The notes under the pieces are model-generated. The model was not told the origin of the DNA. It worked only from the letters and a program-made list of their open reading frames with translations, and did no database searches. Shown one piece after another: positions 29,301 to 41,404 of a DNA stretch of 64,000 nucleotides; positions within the stretch are counted from its first letter, which is position 1; each line of letters starts with the position of its first letter. The stretch is from Odiellus spinosus. Its lineage: Eukaryota > Arthropoda > Arachnida > Opiliones > Phalangiidae. The stretch spans positions 6,288,766 through 6,352,765 of the forward strand of contig OY987240.1 of assembly GCA_963920705.1 (NCBI GenBank). The letters are read 5' to 3'. The translations under genes were made by a program, and so were the position numbers.

Positions 29301-32300
29301 AAAGATCCCGATTTAATTTTAAAGATCCCGATTTAATTTTAAAGATCCCGATTTAATTTTAAAGATCCCGATTTAATTTTAAAGATCCCGATTTAATTTT
29401 AAAGATCCCGATTTAATTTTAAAGATCCCGATTTAATTTTAAAGATCCCGATTTAATTTTAAAGATCCCGATTTAATTTTAAAGATCCCGATTTAATTTT
29501 AAAGATCCCGATTTAATTTTAAAGATCCCGATTTAATTTTAAAGATCCCGATTTAATTTTAAAGATCCCGATTTAATTTTAAAGATCCCGATTTAATTTT
29601 AAAGATCCCGATTTAATTTTAAAGATCCCGATTTAATTTTAAAGATCCCGATTTAATTTTAAAGATCCCGATTTAATTTTAAAGATCCCGATTTAATTTT
29701 AAAGATCCCGATTTAATTTTAAAGATCCCGATTTAATTTTAAAGATCCCGATTTAATTTTAAAGATCCCGATTTAATTTTAAAGATCCCGATTTAATTTT
29801 AAAGATCCCGATTTAATTTTAAAGATCCCGATTTAATTTTAAAGATCCCGATTTAATTTTAAAGATCCCGATTTAATTTTAAAGATCCCGATTTAATTTT
29901 AAAGATCCCGATTTAATTTTAAAGATCCCGATTTAATTTTAAAGATCCCGATTTAATTTTAAAGATCCCGATTTAATTTTAAAGATCCCGATTTAATTTT
30001 AAAGATCCCGATTTAATTTTAAAGATCCCGATTTAATTTTAAAGATCCCGATTTAATTTTAAAGATCCCGATTTAATTTTAAAGATCCCGATTTAATTTT
30101 AAAGATCCCGATTTAATTTTAAAGATCCCGATTTAATTTTAAAGATCCCGATTTAATTTTAAAGATCCCGATTTAATTTTAAAGATCCCGATTTAATTTT
30201 AAAGATCCCGATTTAATTTTAAAGATCCCGATTTAATTTTAAAGATCCCGATTTAATTTTAAAGATCCCGATTTAATTTTAAAGATCCCGATTTAATTTT
30301 AAAGATCCCGATTTAATTTTAAAGATCCCGATTTAATTTTAAAGATCCCGATTTAATTTTAAAGATCCCGATTTAATTTTAAAGATCCCGATTTAATTTT
30401 AAAGATCCCGATTTAATTTTAAAGATCCCGATTTAATTTTAAAGATCCCGATTTAATTTTAAAGATCCCGATTTAATTTTAAAGATCCCGATTTAATTTT
30501 AAAGATCCCGATTTAATTTTAAAGATCCCGATTTAATTTTAAAGATCCCGATTTAATTTTAAAGATCCCGATTTAATTTTAAAGATCCCGATTTAATTTT
30601 AAAGATCCCGATTTAATTTTAAAGATCCCGATTTAATTTTAAAGATCCCGATTTAATTTTAAAGATCCCGATTTAATTTTAAAGATCCCGATTTAATTTT
30701 AAAGATCCCGATTTAATTTTAAAGATCCCGATTTAATTTTAAAGATCCCGATTTAATTTTAAAGATCCCGATTTAATTTTAAAGATCCCGATTTAATTTT
30801 AAAGATCCCGATTTAATTTTAAAGATCCCGATTTAATTTTAAAGATCCCGATTTAATTTTAAAGATCCCGATTTAATTTTAAAGATCCCGATTTAATTTT
30901 AAAGATCCCGATTTAATTTTAAAGATCCCGATTTAATTTTAAAGATCCCGATTTAATTTTAAAGATCCCGATTTAATTTTAAAGATCCCGATTTAATTTT
31001 AAAGATCCCGATTTAATTTTAAAGATCCCGATTTAATTTTAAAGATCCCGATTTAATTTTAAAGATCCCGATTTAATTTTAAAGATCCCGATTTAATTTT
31101 AAAGATCCCGATTTAATTTTAAAGATCCCGATTTAATTTTAAAGATCCCGATTTAATTTTAAAGATCCCGATTTAATTTTAAAGATCCCGATTTAATTTT
31201 AAAGATCCCGATTTAATTTTAAAGATCCCGATTTAATTTTAAAGATCCCGATTTAATTTTAAAGATCCCGATTTAATTTTAAAGATCCCGATTTAATTTT
31301 AAAGATCCCGATTTAATTTTAAAGATCCCGATTTAATTTTAAAGATCCCGATTTAATTTTAAAGATCCCGATTTAATTTTAAAGATCCCGATTTAATTTT
31401 AAAGATCCCGATTTAATTTTAAAGATCCCGATTTAATTTTAAAGATCCCGATTTAATTTTAAAGATCCCGATTTAATTTTAAAGATCCCGATTTAATTTT
31501 AAAGATCCCGATTTAATTTTAAAGATCCCGATTTAATTTTAAAGATCCCGATTTAATTTTAAAGATCCCGATTTAATTTTAAAGATCCCGATTTAATTTT
31601 AAAGATCCCGATTTAATTTTAAAGATCCCGATTTAATTTTAAAGATCCCGATTTAATTTTAAAGATCCCGATTTAATTTTAAAGATCCCGATTTAATTTT
31701 AAAGATCCCGATTTAATTTTAAAGATCCCGATTTAATTTTAAAGATCCCGATTTAATTTTAAAGATCCCGATTTAATTTTAAAGATCCCGATTTAATTTT
31801 AAAGATCCCGATTTAATTTTAAAGATCCCGATTTAATTTTAAAGATCCCGATTTAATTTTAAAGATCCCGATTTAATTTTAAAGATCCCGATTTAATTTT
31901 AAAGATCCCGATTTAATTTTAAAGATCCCGATTTAATTTTAAAGATCCCGATTTAATTTTAAAGATCCCGATTTAATTTTAAAGATCCCGATTTAATTTT
32001 AAAGATCCCGATTTAATTTTAAAGATCCCGATTTAATTTTAAAGATCCCGATTTAATTTTAAAGATCCCGATTTAATTTTAAAGATCCCGATTTAATTTT
32101 AAAGATCCCGATTTAATTTTAAAGATCCCGATTTAATTTTAAAGATCCCGATTTAATTTTAAAGATCCCGATTTAATTTTAAAGATCCCGATTTAATTTT
32201 AAAGATCCCGATTTAATTTTAAAGATCCCGATTTAATTTTAAAGATCCCGATTTAATTTTAAAGATCCCGATTTAATTTTAAAGATCCCGATTTAATTTT

Positions 32301-33583
32301 AAAGATCCCGATTTAATTTTAAAGATCCCGATTTAATTTTAAAGATCCCGATTTAATTTTAAAGATCCCGATTTAATTTTAAAGATCCCGATTTAATTTT
32401 AAAGATCCCGATTTAATTTTAAAGATCCCGATTTAATTTTAAAGATCCCGATTTAATTTTAAAGATCCCGATTTAATTTTAAAGATCCCGATTTAATTTT
32501 AAAGATCCCGATTTAATTTTAAAGATCCCGATTTAATTTTAAAGATCCCGATTTAATTTTAAAGATCCCGATTTAATTTTAAAGATCCCGATTTAATTTT
32601 AAAGATCCCGATTTAATTTTAAAGATCCCGATTTAATTTTAAAGATCCCGATTTAATTTTAAAGATCCCGATTTAATTTTAAAGATCCCGATTTAATTTT
32701 AAAGATCCCGATTTAATTTTAAAGATCCCGATTTAATTTTAAAGATCCCGATTTAATTTTAAAGATCCCGATTTAATTTTAAAGATCCCGATTTAATTTT
32801 AAAGATCCCGATTTAATTTTAAAGATCCCGATTTAATTTTAAAGATCCCGATTTAATTTTAAAGATCCCGATTTAATTTTAAAGATCCCGATTTAATTTT
32901 AAAGATCCCGATTTAATTTTAAAGATCCCGATTTAATTTTAAAGATCCCGATTTAATTTTAAAGATCCCGATTTAATTTTAAAGATCCCGATTTAATTTT
33001 AAAGATCCCGATTTAATTTTAAAGATCCCGATTTAATTTTAAAGATCCCGATTTAATTTTAAAGATCCCGATTTAATTTTAAAGATCCCGATTTAATTTT
33101 AAAGATCCCGATTTAATTTTAAAGATCCCGATTTAATTTTAAAGATCCCGATTTAATTTTAAAGATCCCGATTTAATTTTAAAGATCCCGATTTAATTTT
33201 AAAGATCCCGATTTAATTTTAAAGATCCCGATTTAATTTTAAAGATCCCGATTTAATTTTAAAGATCCCGATTTAATTTTAAAGATCCCGATTTAATTTT
33301 AAAGATCCCGATTTAATTTTAAAGATCCCGATTTAATTTTAAAGATCCCGATTTAATTTTAAAGATCCCGATTTAATTTTAAAGATCCCGATTTAATTTT
33401 AAAGATCCCGATTTAATTTTAAAGATCCCGATTTAATTTTAAAGATCCCGATTTAATTTTAAAGATCCCGATTTAATTTTAAAGATCCCGATTTAATTTT
33501 AAAGATCCCGATTTAATTTTAAAGATCCCGATTTAATTTTAAAGATCCCGATTTAATTTTAAAGATCCCGATTTAATTTTAAA
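23364..33583 (+). repeat. 20-bp satellite, about 511 units
   Basis: Uninterrupted direct repetition of GATCCCGATTTAATTTTAAA. By eye, every unit is identical except one block of 34 consecutive units with a T to C change (26544-27223). It ends in one decayed unit (33584-33603). There are stop codons in several frames and no ORF. Given the lack of divergence it is very young or strongly homogenised; its true length may differ if the assembly collapsed or expanded it. Confidence 0.97.
26544..27223 (+). repeat. 34-unit variant block within the satellite
   Basis: Units read GATCCCGATTTAATTCTAAA; the C lies at 26559, 26579 and so on to 27219. Sharp boundaries on both sides with no mixed units. Confidence 0.95.
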
Positions 33584-33671
33584 GACCCTGAATTAATTTT
33601 ATAGATCGGGCTCCACCCTTTTCTAACATTCCATACCAGAAAAACCCCTTTAGGAGGAAATATTCTACAAG

Positions 33672-33769
33672 GGTACATTCAAACGACGACAATGTAACCG
33701 CTCCCTTTTTCCGAATGTCGACGCTCACGAGCGTCGACGAAACGTCGACGTTCAGAGCCCAATGTAACC
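33672..33769. mobile_element. CGTCGACG palindromic MITE piece, right of the satellite
   Basis: Ends in the exact complement of the left piece's first 28 bp (22676-22703). The two pieces face each other in inverted orientation across the satellite. Contains GTCGACGCTC/GAGCGTCGAC palindromes. Confidence 0.6.
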
Positions 33770-33895
33770 TAGCAACTATCTCCTTACAACCTTTTTTATA
33801 ACATAACATTAGCTTGAAAATGACAAGGAAAAACCAATGAGGGGGGCCTCTAAATCACGGTGCCTACTTAGAGTAAAATCCTGGCGGCGCTACTG

Positions 33896-33903
33896 ATTCT
33901 AGG
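33896..33903 (+). repeat. 8-bp target-site duplication, right
   Basis: ATTCTAGG directly after the right terminal repeat. Confidence 0.92.
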
Positions 33904-34952
33904 CGTCACCACGGAACTTCCACCTCTGCAGCAGGCTAGAGACGTTGACTTTTTTTTACACGATGTTGAACGCATGAATGACAGAGAGAGAATGTGTTCT
34001 ATCCCTAGGCGCAAATGACTTTTATCTCTCGAAAAACTACGTCGACGTCCCTTAAAAAACGTATTTGGCCTACTGGCGATAGGCCAACTGAAAAACATAT
34101 TTACATCCCATTGTAAGAATTGGACGACGAGTCCGAAAGTTCGTTATGTCGAACACGTGATAGTACCGAAAGTTCGAATACTCTAAAGGGGCTGACTTCG
34201 CGTCGACTGCAACTAAATCAGACTGAGACTGTTGCACTCTACTAACGTAACCTTACCTATAATATTATCAGAGGTATGGGTTAGAGCGAGTGTTTAACTA
34301 GTTGGAGGGATGACGTAGTTCGAGTGATTAACTAACGTAACCTTACCTAAAATTTTACAAGAAGGCCAAGGAAACAAAATGTCCATTCGAGGTTGTGAAC
34401 TATCGATAAAGATTCCACTTGAGATTATGTACATGAAGATTATGGTCTATCAAGATTGTGTCGCATCGACATTATGTTCTGTCGAGATTGCGTCCCATCG
34501 AGATTATATCCCATCGTTATTGTGTCCTATCGCGCGTGTGTCCAATTTTGTTCTTATATCCGTATCCTTTCTAGACTCCTTTAAATTCTGCATCATAATT
34601 TAAATTTCCCGCCAACTTTTATAACTAAATCAATTTAATGTACGTCTGTCTCAGAGTCCATTTTCTAAGACATTTCAAAATCTTACCGTTATATACCATT
34701 TGGACTAATGTATAATATCCAAGTTTATTTACCCTTCGGCTTATAATCATTGATAAAAAAAAATCCAGTACGCACTATAAACGTTAAAAGCACTGTTTTG
34801 CATTAGACTTAATACGTAGAATTCTAAGCATCGTCCTACATCTTTTAAACCAAAATATATATCGTTTGTATCTCTCGCGTTTTGCTTTATTATTTATATT
34901 TAATTAGACACAAGTTTTTTATTCAACTTCATACACCAACGTTATCATTTTT
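33904..34952. other. Gene-free region with minor repeats
   Basis: A CTAACGTAACCTTACC fragment (about 34250-34365) of the CTAACC repeat family and a degenerate ~18-bp tandem repeat around ATCGAGATTATGTCC (about 34400-34545). No convincing gene. Confidence 0.6.
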
Positions 34953-37900
34953 ACCTCCCCGACTGAACTTTAGTTCAGGGGGAGGTTTTACACTGGTCGT
35001 GTCTGTGTGTGTGTCTGTGTGTCACTTCCTGTGTAACCGGATATCCTGTGTACGCGGATATCACGTGACCCTAGCTCGTAGAGCAAAAAGTCTAGAGACA
35101 TTACATGCCAGCTTAACGTTCAATCCCGTACAACGGAATTACCTCCTTTAAGCGTGGCTGCCACATTAAGTTTCAAGTGTCGTGCAATGTTATGCAACAG
35201 GACGTCTCCAATTGCATATTATCACCTTCCACCATCCACTTTACGGTCAAACCTCGATGCTGGACAGTTGAAGGCGATTATACGCAATGGGACGTCTCCC
35301 ACTGTTATAATCACCTCCGACCATCCCCACATCAAGGTCCAACCTCCAGTGTCCGATCTCAGCGGGCCATACTAGCGAGGCGTCCCTCACTAATATGGTC
35401 CACATCGACCTTCCACTCTCCAAACATCGCCCCCCAAGGGTAAATTGGCCGACACGTGAGCACTCAGGGTTACGATAAACGTCTGAGCATCGATAAGGTG
35501 AGATCTTCACCAGATCTTTTCACAGTCAGATACTGTATAATGGCATTCGATTAGCTTATATAGTCTCTTTGGAAGTATAGTATGGCGTGATATCTTTTAG
35601 TGAATTGAAACATAATATTAATTTAATCTTATTAATAATGTAGCTGAAAATTAAATTTTAAATTGGCGATAGTTTTGAAGATATTTAAGAAATTCTCTAA
35701 ATATTTGACCGTTTAATAGCAGCTTGAGTTGACAGCACGCGCTAAGCTATTTTCCATATATCATTTAGTTAAAATAGCAAAGGTATAAAGGGCCGTATAG
35801 GCTTAGGCTTGCTGCAAACTCGGGGTGGATTGAAAAATTTAAGCCAATTTCTATACTAATACCAGCTTGAGTTGACAGCAAGCGCTAAGCTATTTTCCAT
35901 ATATCATTTAGTAAAAAAAGCCGAGGTATAGGTTTTGGCTTTCTGCAAACTCGGGGTGGATTAAAGAATTTAAATAACATTATAGACCAATTTGTATACT
36001 TTTGTTTTTTATCTATTTTTGGTTAAAAAGTAGACTAGATATATTTTTTAACTTTGTATAAGCATCGCTTCTCGGGGTATAAATAAGCGAGATTATCATT
36101 TTTCCCACTCAATGATAACCTTGTGTAGGGCGAGGAGAGGTTCACGTTAGGCTTTCACGCTAGCGGTGTTGCCTCATTGATTCGGCAACGGCTCTTGGTT
36201 GCTAAGGCGGTGGTAAAACGCACCTATTATCACTTATTTTGAGTAGTGTGTTTAAATAAGGCACGTACTTCTTGCAAGAACCCTTTGCAAGTACCTATAT
36301 TTCGGCGACTTGATTCGCAATTCTTAGACTGTAAGGCAAGTATGACTTTACAATTGGGAAAAAAATACGATCAAGTTGGACATCCTACACCAAGTGCTCA
36401 ATTATACTTAAAATCCTAATCTCTACTTTATTTATAAATGTATTTGAGTCCCGCGACTAGGATGTGCTATAGAGTATAGACCCAGACTTTAATAAATGGA
36501 CAACTACTCAATAGCAGCCCCATTCCTACTAGGCTATACGGTAATTAAGGTAGGCAAGTTCAATAAGCCGCCACACACTTCCGGTCTGCAATTAGTTCAC
36601 TAGAGTACTTGTTCGATTTGCGAACTTGCTTTAAGTTGTACAAACTTCGCAACTGTGATCCCGCGAAAAGATCGAGCCGGTTTACACTCGATAAGTTGCA
36701 AAAATTCTATAAGCGGATGCACATTGAAGTTGTTCGAGAAATCAAATATGCTTGAAACTCGCGCGAGGGTTTAAATTTCGCGTGTGTCAGGAGAAGCGCT
36801 GGATTTGCAGTATAGTCCTGGTCGATTTCCAAAACCGGAAGTCTAGAGACCCTCGCGAAAATTTTGGCGGGGAAAACTTTTGTCACGTGATCGTCCGCCA
36901 TCTTTTTGTAGTGTGAATATAGCGACAGACTAACCAACGCCTCCTATATTTTATCATATCGGAGGTGTTGGACTAACAACTTGAATTTGGTTTGTGGGAA
37001 ATAAAATTAGAAATAGTCTGGCAACCTGTTACTGCAAAAAGATGGCGGCGCGGCTATGAGACAAGCGCCCATTTCCGGCAAATCGACGAAAGTCGCGCGA
37101 AGAACCAGGCCTTAAATATTTTGAAAAATATTCTAGTTAGTTTGTCGTCATATGACGTTGTTTCCCAACTTGGTGTAATTTTACTCTGATCTGTCCTGCC
37201 TTAAAAGAATATATTTTATTCTTCACTCACAGCCTTAATCCACAAAGAAGGTTAACTTAAAAAAAGGTTACTTAAAACTTTCTGTACAGACAAGTAGAGT
37301 ATATGTAGACCGAGTAGCCAAATAAGCGAAATTTTACATCGTAATTTTTAGTTTAACCTGATATACGGAAAGCCAATGCGTTAGTTGTTTATTGATAGGT
37401 TTATTAGGGTTGTGTTGTATACTGAAGCCATGTATAGGTTCAATGTGATATAACATTTTGCCTTTTCACGTTACTTGGTCTACAAATACTCTACAACCGT
37501 CAAAATTCTGATATGGTTTTAAAAGAAGAACCTTGACCTTGTGTATTTAATCTCATATCGAGATTAAATGTTTTTCGCATCTAATTTTAATTGGTTTATC
37601 AATATGATATTTGTATATATATTTTTTTAAGATTTTATATTTTTTAGATTAAAATAAATTTATTATTCAGGAAGATTTTGTAGAACCTAGTTCTCAGGAT
37701 TACCGGTGTTGAAAATTTATTTTGCTAATGTTATCTTGATGTCTGTGTTTTCTGCCCGCTTTTGGTAGTGGTAAGATTAATATTTTTCATTTTAATTAAT
37801 TGACTTATTTGGCGTTTATTTGATAATTTGCTTTACTTAAATTGTTCGTGAAAGGGCTATTTTACATATTACCAAAGGTTGCTAATTTCAGTTGTCTTAA

Positions 37901-38475
37901 TTCTGACTTTTTTGTTTTAATACTGAATTATGGACTGGATTATTTATCTTGAAATCTATGTGGTTATATCTTATATATTTTCCTTTTTTTCTCTATTTAG
38001 GTTTGGTTTTAAGTAGAGAATTATTTAGGGTTGTGTTGGTATACTGAAGAAATGCTTATAGGTTCAATGTGATATAATATTTTGCCTATTGGCGTTACTT
38101 GGTCTGCAAAAACTCTAGAGCCTTCAAAATTATTATATGGTTTTAAAAGAAGAACCTTGACCTTGCTTATTTTACTCGATACGCATTTATATTAAAATTA
38201 ATTCATTATTCAGCAAATTTTTTTCCGACTCTGGTTCTCAAAATTTTATTTTGAATTAAGTTTGATTCTTTTGCATTCAAATTTATCTTGATAAGAAGTA
38301 TATTTTTGATCTGAATTATTGGTTTAATATATTTAGTGTTTAATTGAGATGTTATTTCTTTTTGCTTTCAATCTTCGTCTTCCACAAATGCCATAAATTT
38401 TAATATTTTAGGTAAGGTTAGGTTAGTTAACATCACGTGGTTGTCGGGGAGGTATTATTTTGGTTTCCCAACTTG
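34953..38475 (-). mobile_element. ACCTCCCCGAC-family element, copy A (3.5 kb)
   Basis: Starts ACCTCCCCGACTGAAC with a strong terminal hairpin (CCTCCCCGACTGAACT folds onto AGTTCAGGGGGAGG). It ends GTCGGGGAGGTATTATTTTG then GTTTCCCAACTTG, flanked by T on the left and TT on the right. Ends and much of the interior match copy B. Inside are a TG/TC-rich microsatellite (about 35001-35022), a block that recurs at 38590-39147 in reverse, and a direct duplication of about 150 bp (near 37395 and 38020). Its short ORFs (35154-35510) lie in that repeated block and are not supported as genes. Confidence 0.78.
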
Positions 38476-38589
38476 TTAATTATAAAATAAATAAATATTG
38501 CGTTTCATTTCCCTAAACGATATCACACCATAAGGCTCATTTGCATTCACTCCAAAAAGGTAGTATATAAACCGTTCGAAGGCCTTTGT

Positions 38590-39147
38590 TAATCGAGTGA
38601 TGTGGCCATGAAGTTGGGAGGAACACCCCCTCCCTTCAAAGTCTAGACGTTTATCGTAACCCTAGGCACTTGGTAGGCAACGCTAATTTACCTATTGGTG
38701 GGGCGATGTTTGGAGAGTGGAAGATTGATGTGGACCATATTAGCGAGGCGTCCCTCACTAATATGGCCCGCTGAGATCAGACACTAGAGGTTGGACCTTG
38801 ATGTGGGGATGGTCGGAGGTGATTATAACAGTGGGAGACGTCCCATTGCGTATAATCGCCTTCAACTGTCCAGCATCGAGGTTTGACCGTAAAGTGGATG
38901 GTGAAAGCCGATAATATGCAATTGGAGACTTCCTGTTGCATATAATTGCACGACACCTGAAACTCAATGTGGCAGCCACGCTTAAAGGAGGTAACGGAAT
39001 TGAACGATAAGCTGGCATGATTACGTCTCTAGACTTTTGGCTCCACGAGCTAGGTCACGTGATTTCCGCTTACACAGGATATCCGCTTACACAGGAAGTG
39101 ACACACAGACACACAGACAGACAGACACACAGACACGACCAGTGTAA
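38590..39147 (+). mobile_element. Inverted partial copy of the copy-A end
   Basis: Reverse complement of about 34990-35480: the CA-rich microsatellite, the GACGTCTCCCACTGTTATAA block and the AGGCGTCCCTCACTAATATG block. The terminal hairpin is missing. Confidence 0.8.
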
Positions 39148-39159
39148 AAATAAAGATTT

Positions 39160-40376
39160 AGATGTTAAATAGGATATACGAAACGGAAATTGATGTCGGC
39201 GAGTTAAATAAACGGCCACATACTTCTGGTCTCCTGAATTATGTTCTCTTGCTTTAAAGAATTGTTTCGCTTTCCATGCTCATATTTTGTCGATGCGATT
39301 CAATATTATAAATTTAATCTATAGCTCGGTCTAGCCCGTCCCTCTTGTAATATTTTAGGTAAGGCTAGGCTAGTTAATCCCTCGACCTTCCCCGTCCATC
39401 TGGTAATCTTTAAGGTGAGGTTAGGTTAGTTAATCCCTCTAATTAGCCAATCCCTCCTACTAGTTAATCCTTAGCTCGGACTATTTGTAATATTTTAGGT
39501 AAGGCTAGGTTAGGTTAGTTAATTCCTCGAATTAGCCCATCGTTCGAACTAGTTAATCCCTCGGGTTACCCATTCCATCAAGTAATCTTTAAGGTTAAAT
39601 TAGGTTAATTAAACCCTGGAAATAGGTAATCCCTATAACTCGGGCTAACCCGTTCCTCTTGTAGTATTTTAGGTAAGATTAGTTTAGGTTAATCAATTGA
39701 ACTAGCCCATCCCTGTTTTACAACTTAGGTAAGGTTAGGTTAGTTAATCTCTGCCTTTCGAGATTTGTTCCAGGGTCTCAATTACGAATAGATTGAAGCC
39801 TCAATTAAACGCTTTAATTTTTATTCAGCATTAGTAAGAATTAAGGTTCAATAAACCTATAAAGCAAAATAGTGAAATGTGGAAAAGGTGTATATTTTTG
39901 GTGAAAAAAGGACAGAAATTATACAAAAAAGAGGTTGCTTCGCACCCTTAAAAAAACTATATATCTAACTCGAATCTTTAAAATTATAGTTAGTAGGTTT
40001 AGTCTACTACTTCAAAGATTTTATTACTATTATATATTTTCCAAAAAACGGATAAAGACGACCTAGTTAACCTTCCTCTCCCATTGATGTTAATTTTAAA
40101 TTCTATCAGTAACACTAATAAAATTAGCTAAAGATGTAGTTCTTTTAATGTATATATATATTTATCATTAGTCCTAGGTCGTCTTTATCCGTTTTTTGGA
40201 AAATATATAATAGTAATAAAATCTTTGAAGTAGTAGACTAAACCTACTAACTATAATTTTAAAGATATGAAATTGCTCTTTCTCTAACAAATAATTTCTG
40301 TCCCTTCACTGGTTTGATTCGAGTTAGATAAAGAGTTTTTTTAAGGGTGCGAAGCAACCTCTTTTTTTGTATAATT
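39160..40376 (-). repeat. Inverted duplicate of the 14-15.3 kb region
   Basis: Reverse complement of about 13984-15270: CTAACC-type repeats, the GCTGAATAAAAATTAAAGCG stretch and the long-palindrome MITE, in the same relative order. The two copies therefore moved as one unit. Confidence 0.82.
39917..40376. mobile_element. Long-palindrome MITE, copy 2
   Basis: Same ends as copy 1. The left arm has lost about 45 bp, including the CCCGTGAAGGG motif, while the right arm keeps it. Confidence 0.82.
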
Positions 40377-40377
40377 T

Positions 40378-40689
40378 TTAATTATGTACACCTAAAGGCA
40401 AGGCTTGCGGCTTACCTGGTGGATTTGGACGTTTAAGCCATACTTGACTTTTAAAGAATTCATCATTTAAGTGTTTTGAGCATAAAAATGTATCATAATT
40501 GACATTCTTAATAGTAAATCCAGCTTTAAATTGAGATAACCAGTTGACCCATTGGATGCAATACTCAGGTTTCTGCTTTGGCTTTGGAAAAGGAACAAAT
40601 TCTACTCCTTCCATGTGTGGTTTATGACAATAGCGGCTATCGCTATTACATTTAGGAAAAACGCAGTGCTTAGTTTTACCCATTTTCAT
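40378..40689 (-). CDS. THAP-type zinc-finger domain protein, truncated
   Basis: A 103-codon ORF, almost all of it one THAP-like C2CH finger: CVFPKC (C-x4-C at residues 9-14), the FPKPKQKPEYCIQWVNWL stretch with the conserved Pro and Trp, CSKHL (C-x2-H at residues 70-73), then FF and a Pro-rich tail. THAP fingers bind DNA and occur in host regulators and in P-element-type transposases. The reading frame ends within 10 bp of the palindrome MITE at 40376, so the C-terminal part was probably cut off. No promoter or exon structure could be fixed. It could be an N-terminal transposase fragment or a host THAP exon. Confidence 0.7.
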   Translation of the reverse strand: MKMGKTKHCVFPKCNSDSRYCHKPHMEGVEFVPFPKPKQKPEYCIQWVNWLSQFKAGFTIKNVNYDTFLCSKHLNDEFFKSQVWLKRPNPPGKPQALPLGVHN

Positions 40690-41050
40690 TTAATAAGCTA
40701 TATAATTCCTAGTCATTAAGAATGATGAACTCTCTAATAACAACCCTAGCTCCTTCCACAAATCAGGAAGAGAAAATAAAAGTAAAAAGAACCAGCCTAC
40801 CAGGAACAAAAAAACTTTTCAAAATCTCAACCGTTACGCCATTTTAAAAATATTAGTGCAGTTTTTCAACTTTAGTGGCGTTGGCAAACCGAAAATTCCG
40901 TCAGATTTTTGTACCCAATTTTATTCCCTCCCCCTTTGATTTCATCCCCTCCTAAAACCATCACGAGCGTCGCCCGTTACAACTAGTGTCTGTCTGGGTT
41001 TGTTCGTACGAAACTGCGGCTGTTATGTCCTGGTATCACGTTTCTTGGCC
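40690..41050. other. Unassigned sequence between THAP ORF and LINE D
   Basis: No ORF or repeat that I can assign. Confidence 0.5.
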
Positions 41051-41061
41051 CATGATACCAC

Positions 41062-41404
41062 ATAGCTGCAACATAAAATTCAATAGCAAAACTCTTCAAA
41101 GAGTCAAGGAAGCAAAATATTTAGGAATCTGGTTTGACGAAAAATTAAATTGGAATACACACGTAAATAAGATCGGGAAAAAATATCATACAGTGTCTAC
41201 CTAATAGCAAAAAACAGGAATATATTCACCGACAGTATATGCTACCAATTATATTATGGGATTATACATTCTTATATGAATTTCTGCTTGCCTATATGGG
41301 GTAATACTTCGGGAACTAATTTAAGTCGGCTGCATATACTACAAAAGCGAGCAGTTAGGATACTGCTTAGAAAACCTTATCTTGAACATAGCCAACCCCT
41401 TTTT
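41062..41404 (+). pseudogene. LINE D RT thumb/C-terminal fragment
   Basis: One frame to 41204 contains VKEAKYLGIWFDEKLNW, the typical KYLG..D..L.W motif after the RT palm. A one-base shift near 41193 leads to a second frame with YYGIIHSYMNFCLPIWGN and LHILQKRAVRILLRK, the conserved LINE region downstream of RT. It ends exactly at the inserted element. Confidence 0.78.

Larger units (their letters stand above)
21736..33895. mobile_element. Non-autonomous hAT-like transposon carrying a 10-kb satellite
   Basis: Perfect 15-bp terminal inverted repeats (CAGTAGCGCCGCCAG at 21736-21750, complement at 33881-33895) and a perfect 8-bp direct target duplication. The 8-bp duplication and CAG...CTG ends are hallmarks of the hAT superfamily. 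Subterminal motifs (GTAGGCAC, GGGGGCCTC) recur inverted near both ends. The 12,160-bp element has no transposase. Its left 1.6 kb and right 0.3 kb are AT-rich and non-coding, and the rest is the 20-bp satellite. Without the satellite it would be a ~1.9-kb element. Confidence 0.88.

Noticed and set aside
23364..33583. CRISPR-like array
   Set aside because: Units are identical 20-mers in direct contact with no unique spacers, and the context is a eukaryotic transposon.
35154..35510. Overlapping ORFs of 73-88 codons
   Set aside because: They recur wherever the copy-A end block is repeated (38758-39018, 41623-41834), in different frames and orientation, which fits non-coding repeat sequence.
36063..36074. 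U2 snRNA gene
   Set aside because: ATCGCTTCTCGG equals the start of U2 snRNA, but the following bases do not match U2 at all.
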